In this document: piece after piece, positions 1-9,097 of the stretch
How the letters are laid out: each line of letters begins with the position of its first letter
How positions within the stretch are numbered: position 1 is the first letter of the stretch
Origin: Singulisphaera sp. GP187
GTDB lineage: Bacteria > Planctomycetota > Planctomycetia > Isosphaerales > Isosphaeraceae
Assembly: GCF_900129635.1 (NCBI RefSeq)
Contig: NZ_FSRB01000002.1
Span: forward strand, 1,082,727-1,146,726
Direction: 5' to 3'
DNA length: 64,000 bases
The notes under the pieces: generated by a model
What the model saw: only the letters and a program-made list of their open reading frames with translations
What the model was told of the DNA's origin: nothing
The model's database searches: none
Made by a program: the position numbers and the translations under genes

Positions 1-684
1 TCGGGCCAGAACCCCAAGGATCACTTCGGCTCGATCTTGCGGATCGACGTCGACCATCCGGCCGACGGTAAGGCGTACGGGATCCCGAGCGACAACCCCG
101 CGCGCCGCGACCCGAAGTTCGCCCACTGGGCGCCCGAGGTCTACTGCATCGGCCTGCGGAACGTCTGGAAGTTCTCGTTCGACCGTGAGACCGGAGACCT
201 GTTCGCCGGTGACGTCGGCCAGAACCTTTATGAGATGGTCCACCTCATCAAGAACGGTGGCAACTACGGCTGGAGCATCAAGGAAGCCTTCCACCCGTTC
301 CTCCCCCAGCGGAGGACCAAGGCGGATCCCGCCAGCCCGATCTCCCCGCCGCTGGTCGAATACCCCCACAAGCCGACCCCCGAGCGCCCCGACGACGGCA
401 AGAGCATCACGGGCGGATATGTTTATCGAGGCAAGGCCCTCAAGGACCTGGTCGGCGTCTACGTCTACGGTGACTTCGACACCGGGCGAATCTGGGGCCT
501 CCGCGAAAAGGGCGGCAAGGCGGTCGCAAGCGCCGAGCTGATCGACCTCAAGCCCGCGACGAAGCTGCCGATCGCCGCCTTCGGCGAGGATGCGGAAGGC
601 GAGTTGTACATTCTTGCCTTCGGCAGCAAATCTTCCGCCGATGGTCGAATCTACCGGCTCGTGCCGAGGAAATCGGGGCTTTGA
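1..684 (+). CDS. PQQ-dependent sugar dehydrogenase (GSDH family), 3' part
   Basis: This is the C-terminal part of a glucose/sorbosone-dehydrogenase-type beta-propeller protein. The reading frame is open from base 1, so the gene starts upstream of the window; 227 residues are visible. The diagnostic stretch GLRNVWKFSFDRETGDLFAG, followed by DVGQN, lies about 50 residues in and matches the PQQ/calcium-binding core of the family. The next segment NGGNYGWSIKE is also typical. Such enzymes oxidise sugars or related alcohols in the periplasm of Gram-negative bacteria. The neighbouring DUF1501/DUF1549 genes fit an exported oxidative set but lie on the other strand. The substrate cannot be told from this fragment. 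Confidence 0.85.
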   Translation, partial: SGQNPKDHFGSILRIDVDHPADGKAYGIPSDNPARRDPKFAHWAPEVYCIGLRNVWKFSFDRETGDLFAGDVGQNLYEMVHLIKNGGNYGWSIKEAFHPFLPQRRTKADPASPISPPLVEYPHKPTPERPDDGKSITGGYVYRGKALKDLVGVYVYGDFDTGRIWGLREKGGKAVASAELIDLKPATKLPIAAFGEDAEGELYILAFGSKSSADGRIYRLVPRKSGL

Positions 685-1023
685 TCGAGCCCGAGGAAAA
701 GACGCATAAATCAGTCCATGCGAAGGCCCAAAGACAGGGAGCTTACACTCCCCGCTCGCCTTTCAAAGGCGAGCGAAATCCCTGGAACCACGATCGGTAC
801 CGATCCTTGGTGATTGGTCTTCGCTCGCCTGAAAGGCGAGCGGGGAGCGTGAGCTCCCTGTCTTCCGACGGACGAAGAGCCCCGGTAACGTGGCGACGGT
901 CTCCATTTTGCAGCCCCGAAGGGCGACCGTTCGCGGTCGCCCTTCTCTGGAAACGGGACCACCAGCGAAGCAACAGGGATAGCCCACAACGGTTGATTTC
1001 TGATCGAGCGCCTCGGGTCAGGC
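685..1023. repeat. Intergenic region with paired palindromic repeats
   Basis: No gene is seen in these 339 bases. They hold two oppositely oriented copies of a palindromic unit. The first has the stem CGCTCGCCTTT/AAAGGCGAGCG (753-775). The second has the stem TCGCTCGCCT/AGGCGAGCG (821-842), followed by a second hairpin GGGAGC-GTGA-GCTCCC (843-858) and the tail TGTCTTC. A different palindrome, GGGCGACCG/CGGTCGCCC, lies near 921-942. The same CGCTCGCC unit recurs near 25.0, 26.3, 26.4 and 35.0 kb, so this is a dispersed REP-like family. Confidence 0.75.
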
Positions 1024-2436
1024 TCAGGCGATGATCTCCTTGACGACGTCCCCGCTGACGTCGGTGAGGCGGTAGTCTCGGCCGACGTGACGGAAGGTGA
1101 GACGCTCGTGGTCGAGGCCGAGCAGGTGGAGGATCGTGGCGTGGAAGTCGTGGACGTGGACGCGGTCTTGGGCGACGGCCACGCCGTAGTCGTCGGTCGC
1201 TCCGTGGACGATCCCCCCCTTCACGCCGCCGCCGGCCAGCCATGACGAGAAGGCCTGGTGGTGGTGTTCGCGGCCGGCGTGACCGGCCTGTTCGTGGTAT
1301 GGGGTGCGGCCGAACTCGGTGGTCCAGACGACCAACGTGTCGTCGAGCAGACCGCGCTGCTTGAGGTCGGTGAGGAGGCCGGCGATCGGGCGGTCGACCT
1401 TCTGGGCGAGTCCGGCGTGGTCTTGCATGTTGCCGTGCGAGTCCCAGTTGCCCGACGATCCGGTGTCGATCAACTCGACGAACCGAACCCCCCGCTCGGT
1501 GAGCCGGCGGGCGACGAGGCACTGCCAGCCGAACCCGGTCGTCTGACCGCGTTCGAGGCCGTACAGGGCGAGCGTGGCGGCGGACTCTCCCGAGAGGTCG
1601 AAGGCGTGAGGCGCTTCGTTCTGCATTCCGAAGGCGGTCTCGAACGACCGGATGCGGGCTTCGAGCGCGGAGTCGGCCGAGCGCTCGGCGAGGTGGCGGC
1701 GGTCGGCCCGCGCGATCAGGTCAAGCTCACGCTTCTGCCGGGTCTCGACCGAGATCAGAGGGCGGATATTGGGGATCGGCGTCGGACCGGGGACGACATG
1801 GGTGCCCTGGTGGCAGCCGGGAAGGAAGTCGGACGCCCAGGTCTGTGTGCCGGCGTACGGGGCGGCGGGGGCGATGACCATGAATGACGGCAGGTTGTGG
1901 TTCTCGGTGCCGAGGCCGTAACTGACCCAGGCGCCGATGCTCGGCCGGGCGAAGGTGAACGACCCGGTGTGCATGCCGAGCGTGCCTTCGTAATGGTTCG
2001 TGTGGTCCGAAGACATCGACCGGATCACGCAGAGCTCATCCGCGCATTCGCGGACGTACGGGAAGAGGTCGCTGATCTCCGTGCCGCACCGGCCGCCAGG
2101 CCGAAACTCCCAGTTGGGACGTTTGAAAAAACGTTGAAATGCCCCCTTCTTGCCCTGCCAGTTGTCGACCGTGATCGACTTGCCGTGCCCGGCCATCAGC
2201 AGGGGCTTGGGGTCGAACGAGTCGACGTGGGAGACGCCGCCGGTCATGTACAGGAAGATGACGCGCTTGGCCTTCGGGACGAAGTGGGGTGGCTGGGGCG
2301 CGAGCGGGTCGGCCGTCGAGCCAGCAGCCTGTTGTTCGGCGAGAAGGCCCGCCAACGCGATTGCGCCGAAGCCCCCGGAGGCGCGGCCGAGCAGTTCACG
2401 ACGTGAGATCATGGGTTGGTTTGAGGATTCGCTCAC
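1024..2436 (-). CDS. DUF1501 domain-containing protein, Tat-exported
   Basis: This 470-residue protein belongs to the DUF1501 family, which has an alkaline-phosphatase/sulfatase-like fold and is abundant in planctomycetes. The N-terminus carries a twin-arginine signal (SRRELLG, followed by a small-residue hydrophobic stretch), so export in folded form is likely. Recognisable family segments are FLYMTGGVSHVDSFDPKP near residue 60, VIRSMSSDHTNHYEG near 137, and VVWTTEFGRTPY near 370. It lies 12 bases downstream of the DUF1549 gene on the same strand, the usual two-gene arrangement in this phylum. A role in periplasmic handling of sulfated or phosphorylated polymers is inference; no reaction is established for the family. 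Confidence 0.93.
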   Translation of the reverse strand: MSESSNQPMISRRELLGRASGGFGAIALAGLLAEQQAAGSTADPLAPQPPHFVPKAKRVIFLYMTGGVSHVDSFDPKPLLMAGHGKSITVDNWQGKKGAFQRFFKRPNWEFRPGGRCGTEISDLFPYVRECADELCVIRSMSSDHTNHYEGTLGMHTGSFTFARPSIGAWVSYGLGTENHNLPSFMVIAPAAPYAGTQTWASDFLPGCHQGTHVVPGPTPIPNIRPLISVETRQKRELDLIARADRRHLAERSADSALEARIRSFETAFGMQNEAPHAFDLSGESAATLALYGLERGQTTGFGWQCLVARRLTERGVRFVELIDTGSSGNWDSHGNMQDHAGLAQKVDRPIAGLLTDLKQRGLLDDTLVVWTTEFGRTPYHEQAGHAGREHHHQAFSSWLAGGGVKGGIVHGATDDYGVAVAQDRVHVHDFHATILHLLGLDHERLTFRHVGRDYRLTDVSGDVVKEIIA

Positions 2437-2448
2437 GGGAGGCTCCCG

Positions 2449-4758
2449 TCAATCAATGAAGAGGAATTCGTTGCGGGAGTAAAGCGTGCGCGCCAGGGCC
2501 GACCAGGCCAGGACGTCGGCCTCCGGCGGGGCGACGCCCGACGACGCGAGGTCGTTGCGCTCGGCGGCGAGGAAGCCAAGGGCGTCCGACTCATCGTCGG
2601 CCGATGGCGGCCGGGAGAGGGTCGTCTCGAAGGCGAGGCGGAGGCGTGCCCGGTCGTCCGGCTCGGCCGTCAGAAGCCGGCGGGCGAGCGCCGCGGCCTG
2701 CTCGTGGACGAACGGGTCGTTCATGAAGAAGAGGGCCTGCGTGGGGACAGTCGTGGCCGACCGGTGCGGCGTGGAGGAGTTGGGATCGGGGCCATCGAAG
2801 AGGGCGAGGTAGGGGTGCCGTTTGAGCCGCTGGGTCATGAGGTAGACACTGCGCCGGTTCGACGGGTAGACGGCGGCGAAGGGGCTGTGTTGGGTGAACC
2901 CCCAGGATTCGACGGGGGGGAACGGATGCGGGCCGGCAGGGCTGGTGTCGAGCGTACCGGCGGTGAAGAGCATGGCGTCGCGGATCTCCTCGGCGTCGAG
3001 CCTGCGGCGGGGGAACCGCGCGAGCCGGTCCGCCGCCGAGTCTCCCGCTCCCGCGGATTGGTAGACGCTCGAAAGCATGATCAAGCGGTGCAGCGACTTG
3101 ACCGACCAGCCGCCGTTGATGAATCGGCGGGCGAGGTCGTCGAGCAACTCGGGGTGCGTGGGGGCGAGCCCGCGCCGACCGAAGTCGTTCTCGGTGGCCA
3201 CGAGGCCGCGGCCGAAGTGGTGCTGCCAGACCCGGTTGACCATGACGCGGGGAGTCAGCGGGTTCGTCGGCCGGGTCAGCCAATCGGCCAGGGCGAGCCG
3301 GCCGCTTCCTGAACCGGGGGGCACGCGATCGCCGCCGAGGATCTGGAGGAATCGGCGCGGGACTTCCTCGCCGGGCATCGTCGGCTCCCCACGCTTCTGG
3401 ACGCGGGCGTCGTGCGGACTGCCTTCGGTCACTCCGTAGGCCATGGGAAAAGGACCGGCCTGCTGGAGCGCCGTTCGAGCCTGCTCCGCGGTGGCGCGGC
3501 GGGCGTCGCTCTCCTTGATTTCGGCAGTGAGTCGGGCGAGGGTTTCATCATACGACTTCTGCTTGGCGGCGGCCTCGACGGGTGGGACCAGCGGCACGAG
3601 GTCGCGTGGTCGGTTTTTTTCCTCCGAGCCGGGGAAGGCATAGCGGGTGCTGTCGAAGATCCCGTAGAGGGCGTAGTAGTCGGCCGCCGAGATCGGGTCG
3701 AACTTGTGGTCGTGGCAGCGGGCGCAGCCGAGGCTGAGGCCGAGCACGGTCTGGCCGACCGTATCGATCGTGTCCTGGATCGTCAGATGCTGATAGTTTT
3801 GCGGGTCGAACCCGAACCGGCGTGAGGTGGCGATGAACCCGGTGGCCGTCACCAGCTTGGCGTGCCGCGCGGGGTCGGTCGCCGCGATCAAGTCGCCGGC
3901 GACCTGCTCGCGGACGAACTGGTCGTACGGCGTGTCGCGGTTGAAGGCATCGATCACATAATCGCGATATAAGTGCGCTTCGCGGACGGGGAAGTCGGCC
4001 GTCTCGCCGGCGGTGTCGGCGTAACGGACGACGTCGAGCCAGTGCCGTCCCCAGCGCTCGCCGTAGCGTGGGCTGGCGAGCAGGCGGTCAACGACCCTTG
4101 CAAACGCGTCGGGCGCGGGGTCGGCCACGAAGGCGGCGACCTCGGCGGGGGTCGGCGGCAGTCCGATCAGGTCGAACGAGGCACGGCGGATCAGGGTCCG
4201 GCGGTCGGCCGGGGCCGCCGGCTTGAGGCCTTCGGTTTCGAGCCGGGCGAGGATGAACGCGTCGATCTCCGTGCGCGGCCAGGCGCGGTCGGCGGTCGTC
4301 GGCACGGCCGGTTTGGCGGCCACCGGCTGGAACGACCAGAATCGGCGGTCCTCATCGGTGATTGCGCTCGAGCGAATGGCGACGGGCGTGTCCCCACCGG
4401 GCCAGGGCATGCCTCGCTCGACCCACTGCTTGAGGACGCCGATCTGCTCGTCGGAGAGCTTCCGACCGGGCGGCATGGCGAGGTCGCCTTCGTGGTTGAC
4501 CGCCTGGATCAGGAGGCTTTTCGCCGGGTCACCGGGCACCACCGCCGGGCCGTTGTCGCCGCCCTGGATCAGGGCCGCCCGGGCGTCGAGCCGCAGCCCT
4601 GACTCCTGCTTCTTGGCCCCATGGCACTTCGCGCATGACGCGACCAGGATCGGCCGGACCTTCTGCTCGAAGAACGCCTCGCCGGGGCCGTCGGGAGGCG
4701 CAGCCATGGCGACCGTCTCAACCAGGATCGTCGCGAGCCACGCAAGTCCTAACTTCAT
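2449..4758 (-). CDS. DUF1549/DUF1553 protein with N-terminal cytochrome c-like domain
   Basis: The product is a 769-residue planctomycete protein in the usual order: signal peptide (hydrophobic stretch LGLAWLATILVETVAMAA), PSCyt1 cytochrome-c-like domain with the haem-binding motif CAKCHG near residue 38, DUF1549 (AFILARLETEGLKPAAPADR, then a LIGLPPTP segment), and DUF1553 at the C-terminus ending in NEFLFID. A second CxxCH, CARCHDHK, lies mid-protein. An upstream in-frame ATG at 4806 would add 16 basic residues; the reading frame is open further up to 5103, but that extension runs through repeat DNA and is not protein-like. The gene is followed after 12 bases by the DUF1501 gene, probably as one transcript. 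The family is thought to be periplasmic and redox-active, but its substrate is unknown. Confidence 0.92.
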   Translation of the reverse strand: MKLGLAWLATILVETVAMAAPPDGPGEAFFEQKVRPILVASCAKCHGAKKQESGLRLDARAALIQGGDNGPAVVPGDPAKSLLIQAVNHEGDLAMPPGRKLSDEQIGVLKQWVERGMPWPGGDTPVAIRSSAITDEDRRFWSFQPVAAKPAVPTTADRAWPRTEIDAFILARLETEGLKPAAPADRRTLIRRASFDLIGLPPTPAEVAAFVADPAPDAFARVVDRLLASPRYGERWGRHWLDVVRYADTAGETADFPVREAHLYRDYVIDAFNRDTPYDQFVREQVAGDLIAATDPARHAKLVTATGFIATSRRFGFDPQNYQHLTIQDTIDTVGQTVLGLSLGCARCHDHKFDPISAADYYALYGIFDSTRYAFPGSEEKNRPRDLVPLVPPVEAAAKQKSYDETLARLTAEIKESDARRATAEQARTALQQAGPFPMAYGVTEGSPHDARVQKRGEPTMPGEEVPRRFLQILGGDRVPPGSGSGRLALADWLTRPTNPLTPRVMVNRVWQHHFGRGLVATENDFGRRGLAPTHPELLDDLARRFINGGWSVKSLHRLIMLSSVYQSAGAGDSAADRLARFPRRRLDAEEIRDAMLFTAGTLDTSPAGPHPFPPVESWGFTQHSPFAAVYPSNRRSVYLMTQRLKRHPYLALFDGPDPNSSTPHRSATTVPTQALFFMNDPFVHEQAAALARRLLTAEPDDRARLRLAFETTLSRPPSADDESDALGFLAAERNDLASSGVAPPEADVLAWSALARTLYSRNEFLFID

Positions 4759-5592
4759 GAACCGTCCCTGTCGCTGTTGGAATGATCGAATGCTTCGGGA
4801 TTTCATGACCTCACAACTCACGGGCACGAACTCCTCCAGGATGCACCGAAATGGGGCGATCCGCAAGGAAGTACCGAACTCCCTCGCCGAAGGGCCGGGG
4901 ATTGATGATGTCGGCGGAGTCTGTCGCAAGGAAACCGGGCCGTCTGTCTGCCCCGGAGGCCGAAATTCGCGGGAGAAACTCGTTCCCACGCAGAGCGTGG
5001 GAACGAGATCACGATATGATATTGAATAGTGGTGAGTTGATGATTTTTGTGTTTCCAGGGGCCTGCGCTCCTGGTTAGGAACGGTTGCCCCTCCGGGCCG
5101 CAAGATGCGGACTTATGCGTGTTCGACTTTGTGAATTTTTATGGAACGGATGCGTTTCGCAAGGGAGGATCGACCTGGTCCAGGGCCAGGTCGAATCCTC
5201 TCACTCTCGCGATATCGACCCACCGTGCGGCTCCCTCGCCGGAAGATCTTCAAGCCAAGAAGAAGCACCCCGAGGAACGGTTTCGGAGCAACGTCCCGAA
5301 CGATAGCGCACAATGTGGCAAGTTGAGCTGTCAAGGAAGCGGTTGCTTGTTGTGCGGAATGTTCAGGGATGGGGGCATGAATAATCCGCTGTGGGGCGCG
5401 AAGAGCTTCGTGAATTGGAAAGCGGCCTGACGCCAACGGGTCGGAATGCACTGATACCGTAAAGCGGGGATCAGTCGCCACTTTGGATTGCGTTTGTCTC
5501 CACCCAAAGGTTTCAGGTTGCCCGAACTGCGGCGTTCAGGCTCTCTCGAGCCGGTTTTGTCCTCATCAAGAGCGGTATCAAGGAGTTGCGCG
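4759..5592. other. 834-base intergenic region with hairpins
   Basis: No convincing gene is seen here; the open frames have no family likeness and run through repeats. It contains a perfect 13-bp hairpin CTCGTTCCCACGC-AGA-GCGTGGGAACGAG at 4979-5007, a very common planctomycete intergenic palindrome. A second hairpin, CGACCTGG-N7-CCAGGTCG, lies around 5170-5193. The region separates the divergent DUF1549 and SPFH genes, so both promoters must lie here. A ribosome-binding site AAGGAG at 5580-5585 serves the SPFH gene. Confidence 0.6.
4979..5007. repeat. Palindrome CTCGTTCCCACGC, 13-bp stem
   Basis: A perfect inverted repeat with a three-base loop. Its outer bases are the same as the ends of the 200-bp element at 54381-54580, which suggests a related family. 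There is no T-run, so it is not a simple terminator. Confidence 0.85.
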
Positions 5593-7293
5593 ATGAATGG
5601 GATCGAGGAGCAGGACGACGGTGCCCAGGGGCCGGGCCGGCGGGGGCCGGTGCGGCGGGGTGCGGGCCCACCGCCACCTCGCCCCGGTCTTCCGCTTTGG
5701 AGTTTGGCGGTCCTTGGTCTGGTCAGTCTTGGACTGGGGGCGATCGTCTTCCTTTACAACGCCTGCAAGATCGAGGTGGGTACCGGGGAGCAGGCGGTCT
5801 TGATCCGTCGCGCCGGGCTCGACCTCGACCGGGATATGGAGCTGGCACCCCCCCGGAAAGACGGTAAGACGTATTACAAGGGGGTGCAGACCGAAGGACC
5901 GAATGGTGGCGTCCTCCTTGAGGGCCGCTACTTCTACAACCCGTTCTTCTGGTCGTGGGAGGTGATCCCCCAGTTCGTCGTCCCCAGCGATAAGATCGGC
6001 ATCCGGGTCGCGCTCAGCGGTGACGACCTTCCCGAGGGGCAGATCCTCGCCGAGCCGGGGCAGAAGGGGATCCTCCGCGAGGTCCTCAAGCCGGGACGCT
6101 ATCCTTACAACCCGTATGCACAGACGATCGAGCTCCACGACCTGGTGACCGTGCCCGCGGGCTTCCGGGGCGTCGTCACGCTCCTGTCCGGAACCCTGCC
6201 GAAGAATCCGAATATCTTTCTCGTCGAGGAGAACGAGCGAGGCGTGCAGGCCAAGACACTCGAACCCGGCACCTATCCGCTCAACCCGTACGAGACGCTC
6301 GTCAGCCTGGTCGATTGCCGCTCGAAGCGGTTCAACCTGGCGCAGGATACCGAGATGGACTTTCTCTCGGCCGACGGCTTCCCGATCACCCTTGATGGCG
6401 TTGTCGAGTTCCACGTCCGCCCCGAGCAAGTTGCCGAGGTTTTCGTGAAATACAACGAAGACAGGAATGGCGACGCGATCGACGAGGAGATCATCACCAA
6501 GATCATCACCCCCGAGAGTCGTTCGCTCTGCCGGATCGGCGGCTCGAAGCTCTCCGGCGGCGAGTTCATCAGCGGCGACGCGCGTGAGAAGTTTCAGCGT
6601 GATCTGGTCGAGAGCCTCACCGCGAATTGCAAGAAGCAAGGGATCGAGATCCTCGCCGTGGCGATCACCTCGATCAAACCTCCCCAGGAGATCGCTGAGC
6701 CGGTCCGGCTCCGCGAGGTCGCCAAGCAGCAGTTAGCGCAATATCAGCAGGAAAAGGTCCAGCAACTCTCCGAGGCGCAACTGCGGGTCCAGCAGGTCCT
6801 CGCCGAGCAGAAGAAGAAACTGGTCGAGGCCGAGCAAGGGGTGGTCGAGAAGACGACCCGGGCCGAACAGGACCAGCAAGTGGCCCTGACCCTGGCCGGA
6901 CAGAAGCTTAAGGTTGCCGAGACGCAACTCGCGGCCGCCAAGGATCAAGCCTCGGCGATCACCGCCAAGGCGCAGGCTGAGGCCGACGTGATCCGGTTCA
7001 AAAACAAGGCCGAGCTCGCGGGCCTGTCCGCCCGCGTCGCGGCGTTCGACGGCGACGGCGGGGCCCTCGCCCGCAACATCATGATCGGCAAGCTGGCGCC
7101 CTCGTTCCAGACGATCCTATCGAACTCCGAAGGCCCACTGATGGATCTCTTCAGCCAGTTCACCCGCAACCCCGAGCCCGTCTCCCGTTCGTCGCCGCTC
7201 GCGGACGACCGGGCCGGCACGACCGCAGCGATCCGACCCGCGGCGACGGAATTGCCCCAACCCCCGTTCGCCGTCGAGGAGGCCCGGCCATGA
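5593..7293 (+). CDS. SPFH/band-7 domain membrane protein (first of pair)
   Basis: This 566-residue protein starts at the ATG preceded by AAGGAG. It has a proline- and glycine-rich cytoplasmic N-terminus, one transmembrane helix at about residues 34-55, and two related segments of the kind PGxxGILREVLKPGRYPYNPY. An SPFH/band-7 domain follows (DTEMDFLSADGFPITLDGVV onward). Next is a long alanine/glutamine/lysine-rich coiled coil (about 370-500, for example EQKKKLVEAEQGVVEKTTRA), then a short tail. SPFH proteins such as stomatin, prohibitin and flotillin form large membrane-bound rings and organise membrane microdomains. It overlaps the next SPFH gene by four bases (ATGA), so the two are surely co-translated. 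The GRY-NPY repeats suggest an extended extracytoplasmic ladder before the SPFH core. Confidence 0.88.
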   Translation: MNGIEEQDDGAQGPGRRGPVRRGAGPPPPRPGLPLWSLAVLGLVSLGLGAIVFLYNACKIEVGTGEQAVLIRRAGLDLDRDMELAPPRKDGKTYYKGVQTEGPNGGVLLEGRYFYNPFFWSWEVIPQFVVPSDKIGIRVALSGDDLPEGQILAEPGQKGILREVLKPGRYPYNPYAQTIELHDLVTVPAGFRGVVTLLSGTLPKNPNIFLVEENERGVQAKTLEPGTYPLNPYETLVSLVDCRSKRFNLAQDTEMDFLSADGFPITLDGVVEFHVRPEQVAEVFVKYNEDRNGDAIDEEIITKIITPESRSLCRIGGSKLSGGEFISGDAREKFQRDLVESLTANCKKQGIEILAVAITSIKPPQEIAEPVRLREVAKQQLAQYQQEKVQQLSEAQLRVQQVLAEQKKKLVEAEQGVVEKTTRAEQDQQVALTLAGQKLKVAETQLAAAKDQASAITAKAQAEADVIRFKNKAELAGLSARVAAFDGDGGALARNIMIGKLAPSFQTILSNSEGPLMDLFSQFTRNPEPVSRSSPLADDRAGTTAAIRPAATELPQPPFAVEEARP

Positions 7294-8978
7294 ATCGTCG
7301 CGAATACCAAGCGCTGGCGAAGGGGCTCGCGGTCCTCGCCCTGATCTTTGTCGTCGGCTATGTCGGCATCTGGCAATGGACGTTCTGCCGGGTCGAGGTC
7401 CCCCCAGGCTCAAGCCTGCTGCTCCGCTACAAGGGCCCCTGGCCGTTCGGCAACATGGAGCAGGTCGCCGAGGGGACGCTGGTGCAAACCGATTCCAGCG
7501 GCTACCCGCTCAAGGTGGGCGTCCTCGAGTCGATGCCCGGCCCGGGTCGGCATTTCTACTCACCTTTAGAGTATGAACAGAAGCTCGTTCCGGACCTGAT
7601 CATCCCTCCTGGCAAGCTCGGTGTCGTGCTCGCAAAGTTCGGCAAGCCTCTGCCCGCGGGCACCTACCTGACCGACGCCCTGGGATATCGCGGGATCCGC
7701 CGCCGCGTGCTTACCCCGGGACGATACCGGATGAACGAATACGCCTATGCCGTTGACATTATCGACGTCGATGCCTGTGTGGAACCGAACACCCGGGTCA
7801 AGCGCAAGGCGGGCGACCCCACGCTGATCCCACCGGGGTACGTGGGCGTGGTCACGAACAAGATCGCCGACCCGCGGATGAAGCAGGTGCAGGGGATTCA
7901 GAAGGAGGTGCTCCAGCCCGGCATTTACTTCCTCAACCCGGTCGAGAAGCGGATTGACATCATCAGCGTCGGCTATGCTGAGACGTCCCTGACGGTCGAA
8001 GCCGCGAACTCGGCCACCGATATCACGAGCCCAATCGCGGTCGATCGCCAGGGCAAGCCGGTGCCCAAGGAACCGCTCTATGCCGTGGGCAAGGGGATCG
8101 AGTTCCCCTCCAATGACGGCTTTCTGATCCACCTCGACTTCACGGCGATCTGGGGGATCACCCCCGAGCAGGCGCCTGAGGTCGTGCGCCAGTTCGGCAT
8201 GCTTGGGGACGTCGAACAGAAAGTGATCCTCCCCCAGATTGGCTCGATCTGCCGGCTCCATGGATCGAAACGGGGCGCGGTCGACCTGCTGGTCGGCGAC
8301 ACCCGCGAGGCGTTCCAGAACGAGACGTCGGAGGAGCTTGAGCGGGTGCTGGCCGCCAAAGGGCTCTCGCTCCTGTTCGGCCTGACCCGGCACATCTACG
8401 TCCCGGCCCAGGTTCGCGAGCCGATCCAGCGGGCGAAGATCGCCGACGAGCTGACCCGAACCCGCGACCAGGAACAGCTCACCGCCAAGACCGAGGCCGA
8501 CCTGACCGAGGCCAAGGCGAAGGTTATGCTCGAAGAGCGGCGCACCATCGCCTCGACCACAAAGCTGGTGGCGGAGGTCGAGGCCGAGGGGGAAAAGAAG
8601 GCCAAGGAGATCGAGGCGACCACCGAGAAGTTGATCGCCGAGACCGATGCCAAGACCGCCGGATTCGCGGCGCAGACGACCACCACCCTCGGCCAGGCGG
8701 CCGCCAAGTCCATCGAGCTCGTCCGCGAGGCCGAGGCCGACCGCTTCCGCCTCTACGTCAAGGCGCTGGGCGGCCCCGACGCCTACAACCGCTACGTTTT
8801 CGCCGAAGGCCTGTCCGAAAAGCTCCGGCTCGGCATTTTCTACGCCGGCCCCGGCACCTTCTGGACCGACCTTAAGGGCTTCGAGCAAACCCTGCTCGGC
8901 AAGCTCGCCTCCGAGTCGCCGCCTCAGACCCACACCGATCGGCCCAAGCTCGCACCTATGGCCGGGCCGAGCCGGTAA
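7290..8978 (+). CDS. SPFH/band-7 domain membrane protein (second of pair)
   Basis: A 562-residue paralogue of the upstream protein with one N-terminal transmembrane helix (about residues 10-28). It has the same type of repeated segment (LTPGRYRMNEYAYAVDIIDV and LQPGIYFLNPVEKRIDIISV), an SPFH core (GIEFPSNDGFLIHLDFTAIW), and a coiled coil of about 380-470 rich in lysine, glutamate and alanine (TAKTEADLTEAKAKVMLEE). The ATG overlaps the stop of the first gene. Two different SPFH subunits encoded together suggest a hetero-oligomeric ring, as in HflK/HflC or the prohibitins. The sequences are too long and too different from HflKC for that name. Confidence 0.88.
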   Translation: MNRREYQALAKGLAVLALIFVVGYVGIWQWTFCRVEVPPGSSLLLRYKGPWPFGNMEQVAEGTLVQTDSSGYPLKVGVLESMPGPGRHFYSPLEYEQKLVPDLIIPPGKLGVVLAKFGKPLPAGTYLTDALGYRGIRRRVLTPGRYRMNEYAYAVDIIDVDACVEPNTRVKRKAGDPTLIPPGYVGVVTNKIADPRMKQVQGIQKEVLQPGIYFLNPVEKRIDIISVGYAETSLTVEAANSATDITSPIAVDRQGKPVPKEPLYAVGKGIEFPSNDGFLIHLDFTAIWGITPEQAPEVVRQFGMLGDVEQKVILPQIGSICRLHGSKRGAVDLLVGDTREAFQNETSEELERVLAAKGLSLLFGLTRHIYVPAQVREPIQRAKIADELTRTRDQEQLTAKTEADLTEAKAKVMLEERRTIASTTKLVAEVEAEGEKKAKEIEATTEKLIAETDAKTAGFAAQTTTTLGQAAAKSIELVREAEADRFRLYVKALGGPDAYNRYVFAEGLSEKLRLGIFYAGPGTFWTDLKGFEQTLLGKLASESPPQTHTDRPKLAPMAGPSR

Positions 8979-8997
8979 CCGCCTTTCGTCACTTGGG

Positions 8998-9033
8998 CCT
9001 TGGAGGGGGCATGGACCCTGTTCCCCTCCAAGG
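8998..9033 (+). terminator. Hairpin after SPFH operon
   Basis: An 11-bp stem CCTTGGAGGGG/CCCCTCCAAGG with a 14-base loop lies 20 bases after the stop codon. There is no T-run, so termination is only probable. It also lies at the 3' side of the convergent regulator gene. Confidence 0.45.
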
Positions 9034-9097
9034 TCCGGCTTGGCACCAGGTGGGTTTATTGGGTGTATGTTGAATGGATTGGTGGCGAAGATCCCCT

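Noticed and set aside
681..1034. Open frames on both strands between the GSDH and DUF1501 genes
   Set aside because: They read through REP-like hairpins; the products are arginine- and proline-rich with no sign of being proteins.
5113..5481. A 122-codon minus-strand frame in the gap before the SPFH pair
   Set aside because: No ribosome-binding site, no family likeness, and it runs through palindromic intergenic DNA.
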